Made by a program: the position numbers and the translations under genes
The notes under the pieces: generated by a model
Database searches by the model: none
Told to the model about the DNA's origin: nothing
The model's input: only the letters and a program-made list of their open reading frames with translations
Source: Myxococcales bacterium
GTDB lineage: Bacteria; Myxococcota_A; Polyangia; Polyangiales; Houyiibacteriaceae
NCBI GenBank assembly: GCA_019637115.1
Contig: JAHBWH010000031.1
Coordinates: 1 to 58,153, forward strand
Length of the DNA stretch: 58,153 nucleotides
Reading direction: 5' to 3'
Shown: positions 57,900-58,153 of the stretch, piece after piece
How positions within the stretch are numbered: position 1 is the first letter of the stretch
Layout: the number at the start of each line of letters is the position of its first letter

Positions 57900-58153
57900 T
57901 CAACCGCGCGCGTGGACGAGCTTGCGCTCGCTGCCGTCCTCGAAGACGCAGAGCATCTGCTGCGGCTCGGGCACGGAGACGACCTTCGCGACGCCGAACT
58001 TCGGGTGCACGAAGAAATCACCCGCGCCGTACGCGCGGCGCATGTCGTAGCGCTCTGCGCTGCCTTTCACGCTCGCGATCTCTTCGGCGGTGAGGCCGGG
58101 CGAGCGCGTCTTCACCGGGCCGGCCTTCGCGCGCGACGAGCCGCCGGACGCGC
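57900..58153 (-). CDS. Small conserved-type protein, 5-prime end beyond window
   Basis: The frame is open to the right edge. The last 71 codons read through YDMRRAYGAGDFFVHPKFGVAKVV and MLCVFEDGSERKLVHARG. This resembles a short beta-barrel domain (GD-x-x-x-HPKFG ... FEDG-x-x-K-LVH) found in many delta-type proteobacterial proteins after a variable basic N terminus. Function is unknown; a CarD-like or nucleic-acid-related role would be a guess. An in-frame GTG at 58115 could be the start, but the Ser/Gly/Arg/Lys residues before it suit a longer N terminus. Confidence 0.6.
   Translation of the reverse strand, partial: ASGGSSRAKAGPVKTRSPGLTAEEIASVKGSAERYDMRRAYGAGDFFVHPKFGVAKVVSVPEPQQMLCVFEDGSERKLVHARG

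Overview
The window reads as chromosomal DNA of a high-GC Gram-negative bacterium, most likely a myxobacterium or close relative (Myxococcota). The supporting signs are four eukaryotic-like Ser/Thr kinases (one fused to a receiver domain), type IV pilus motor genes, several Cys-rich or Pro/Ala-rich lipoproteins, GTG starts, and third codon positions that are almost always G or C. No phage, insertion sequence, CRISPR array or rRNA operon is visible. This assignment is an inference from gene content and base composition only.

Layout. 1-3053 (+): the tail of a Ser-rich ORF, a CysM-type cysteine synthase, a JAMM peptidase, an M15-like peptidase and a NUDIX hydrolase. 3395-6592 (-): an rpsP-khpA-rimM-trmD-SPOUT methyltransferase-rplS ribosome/tRNA operon with a clear promoter. 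6693-11431: tRNA-Arg, apt-surE, an outer-membrane-type protein, trmL and a Cys-rich lipoprotein with a sigma54-like promoter. 11647-15151 (+): purF, an alpha/beta hydrolase broken by one amber codon, and a PLP aldolase/deaminase. 15224-22818: a permuted NlpC/P60 (C92) peptidase carrying a Ser-acid repeat insert, tRNA-Thr, rlmKL, a REC-kinase fusion and rlmN. 22980-32356: a polytopic kinase, a NUDIX enzyme, a BpsA-like (branched polyamine synthase) protein, a 2OG-Fe(II) oxygenase and a subtilase. 32809-46758 (+): lipoprotein, coiled-coil membrane protein, purM-purN-flavin oxidoreductase, then pilT, an envelope protein plus kinase pair, pilC and pilS. 46846-58153: lipase, AmpG-like permease, trpE, tRNA-Asp, glyA, a VanW protein, coaBC, a kinase and three hypothetical genes, the last partial.

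Most intact genes are housekeeping. They cover purine synthesis and salvage (purF, purM, purN, apt, surE), translation and RNA modification (trmD, trmL, rlmKL, rlmN, rimM, S16, L19), one-carbon metabolism (glyA), CoA (coaBC) and tryptophan (trpE). The accessory layer is kinase signalling and envelope proteins.

The most unusual content lies between and inside the genes. Six short-unit arrays share one hexamer formula, (GGANNC)n; one has expanded inside a peptidase gene and one forms the left-edge ORF. Two genes, rimM and the BpsA-like gene, are followed by roughly 72-bp (24-codon) tandem copies of their own 3-prime coding ends. Other arrays have 11-, 14-, 18- and about 20-bp units, and a dispersed palindrome-bearing intergenic repeat recurs in the right half. 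More than ten genes have a TANNNT-like -10 box 6-10 nt before the start codon, the geometry expected of leaderless transcripts.
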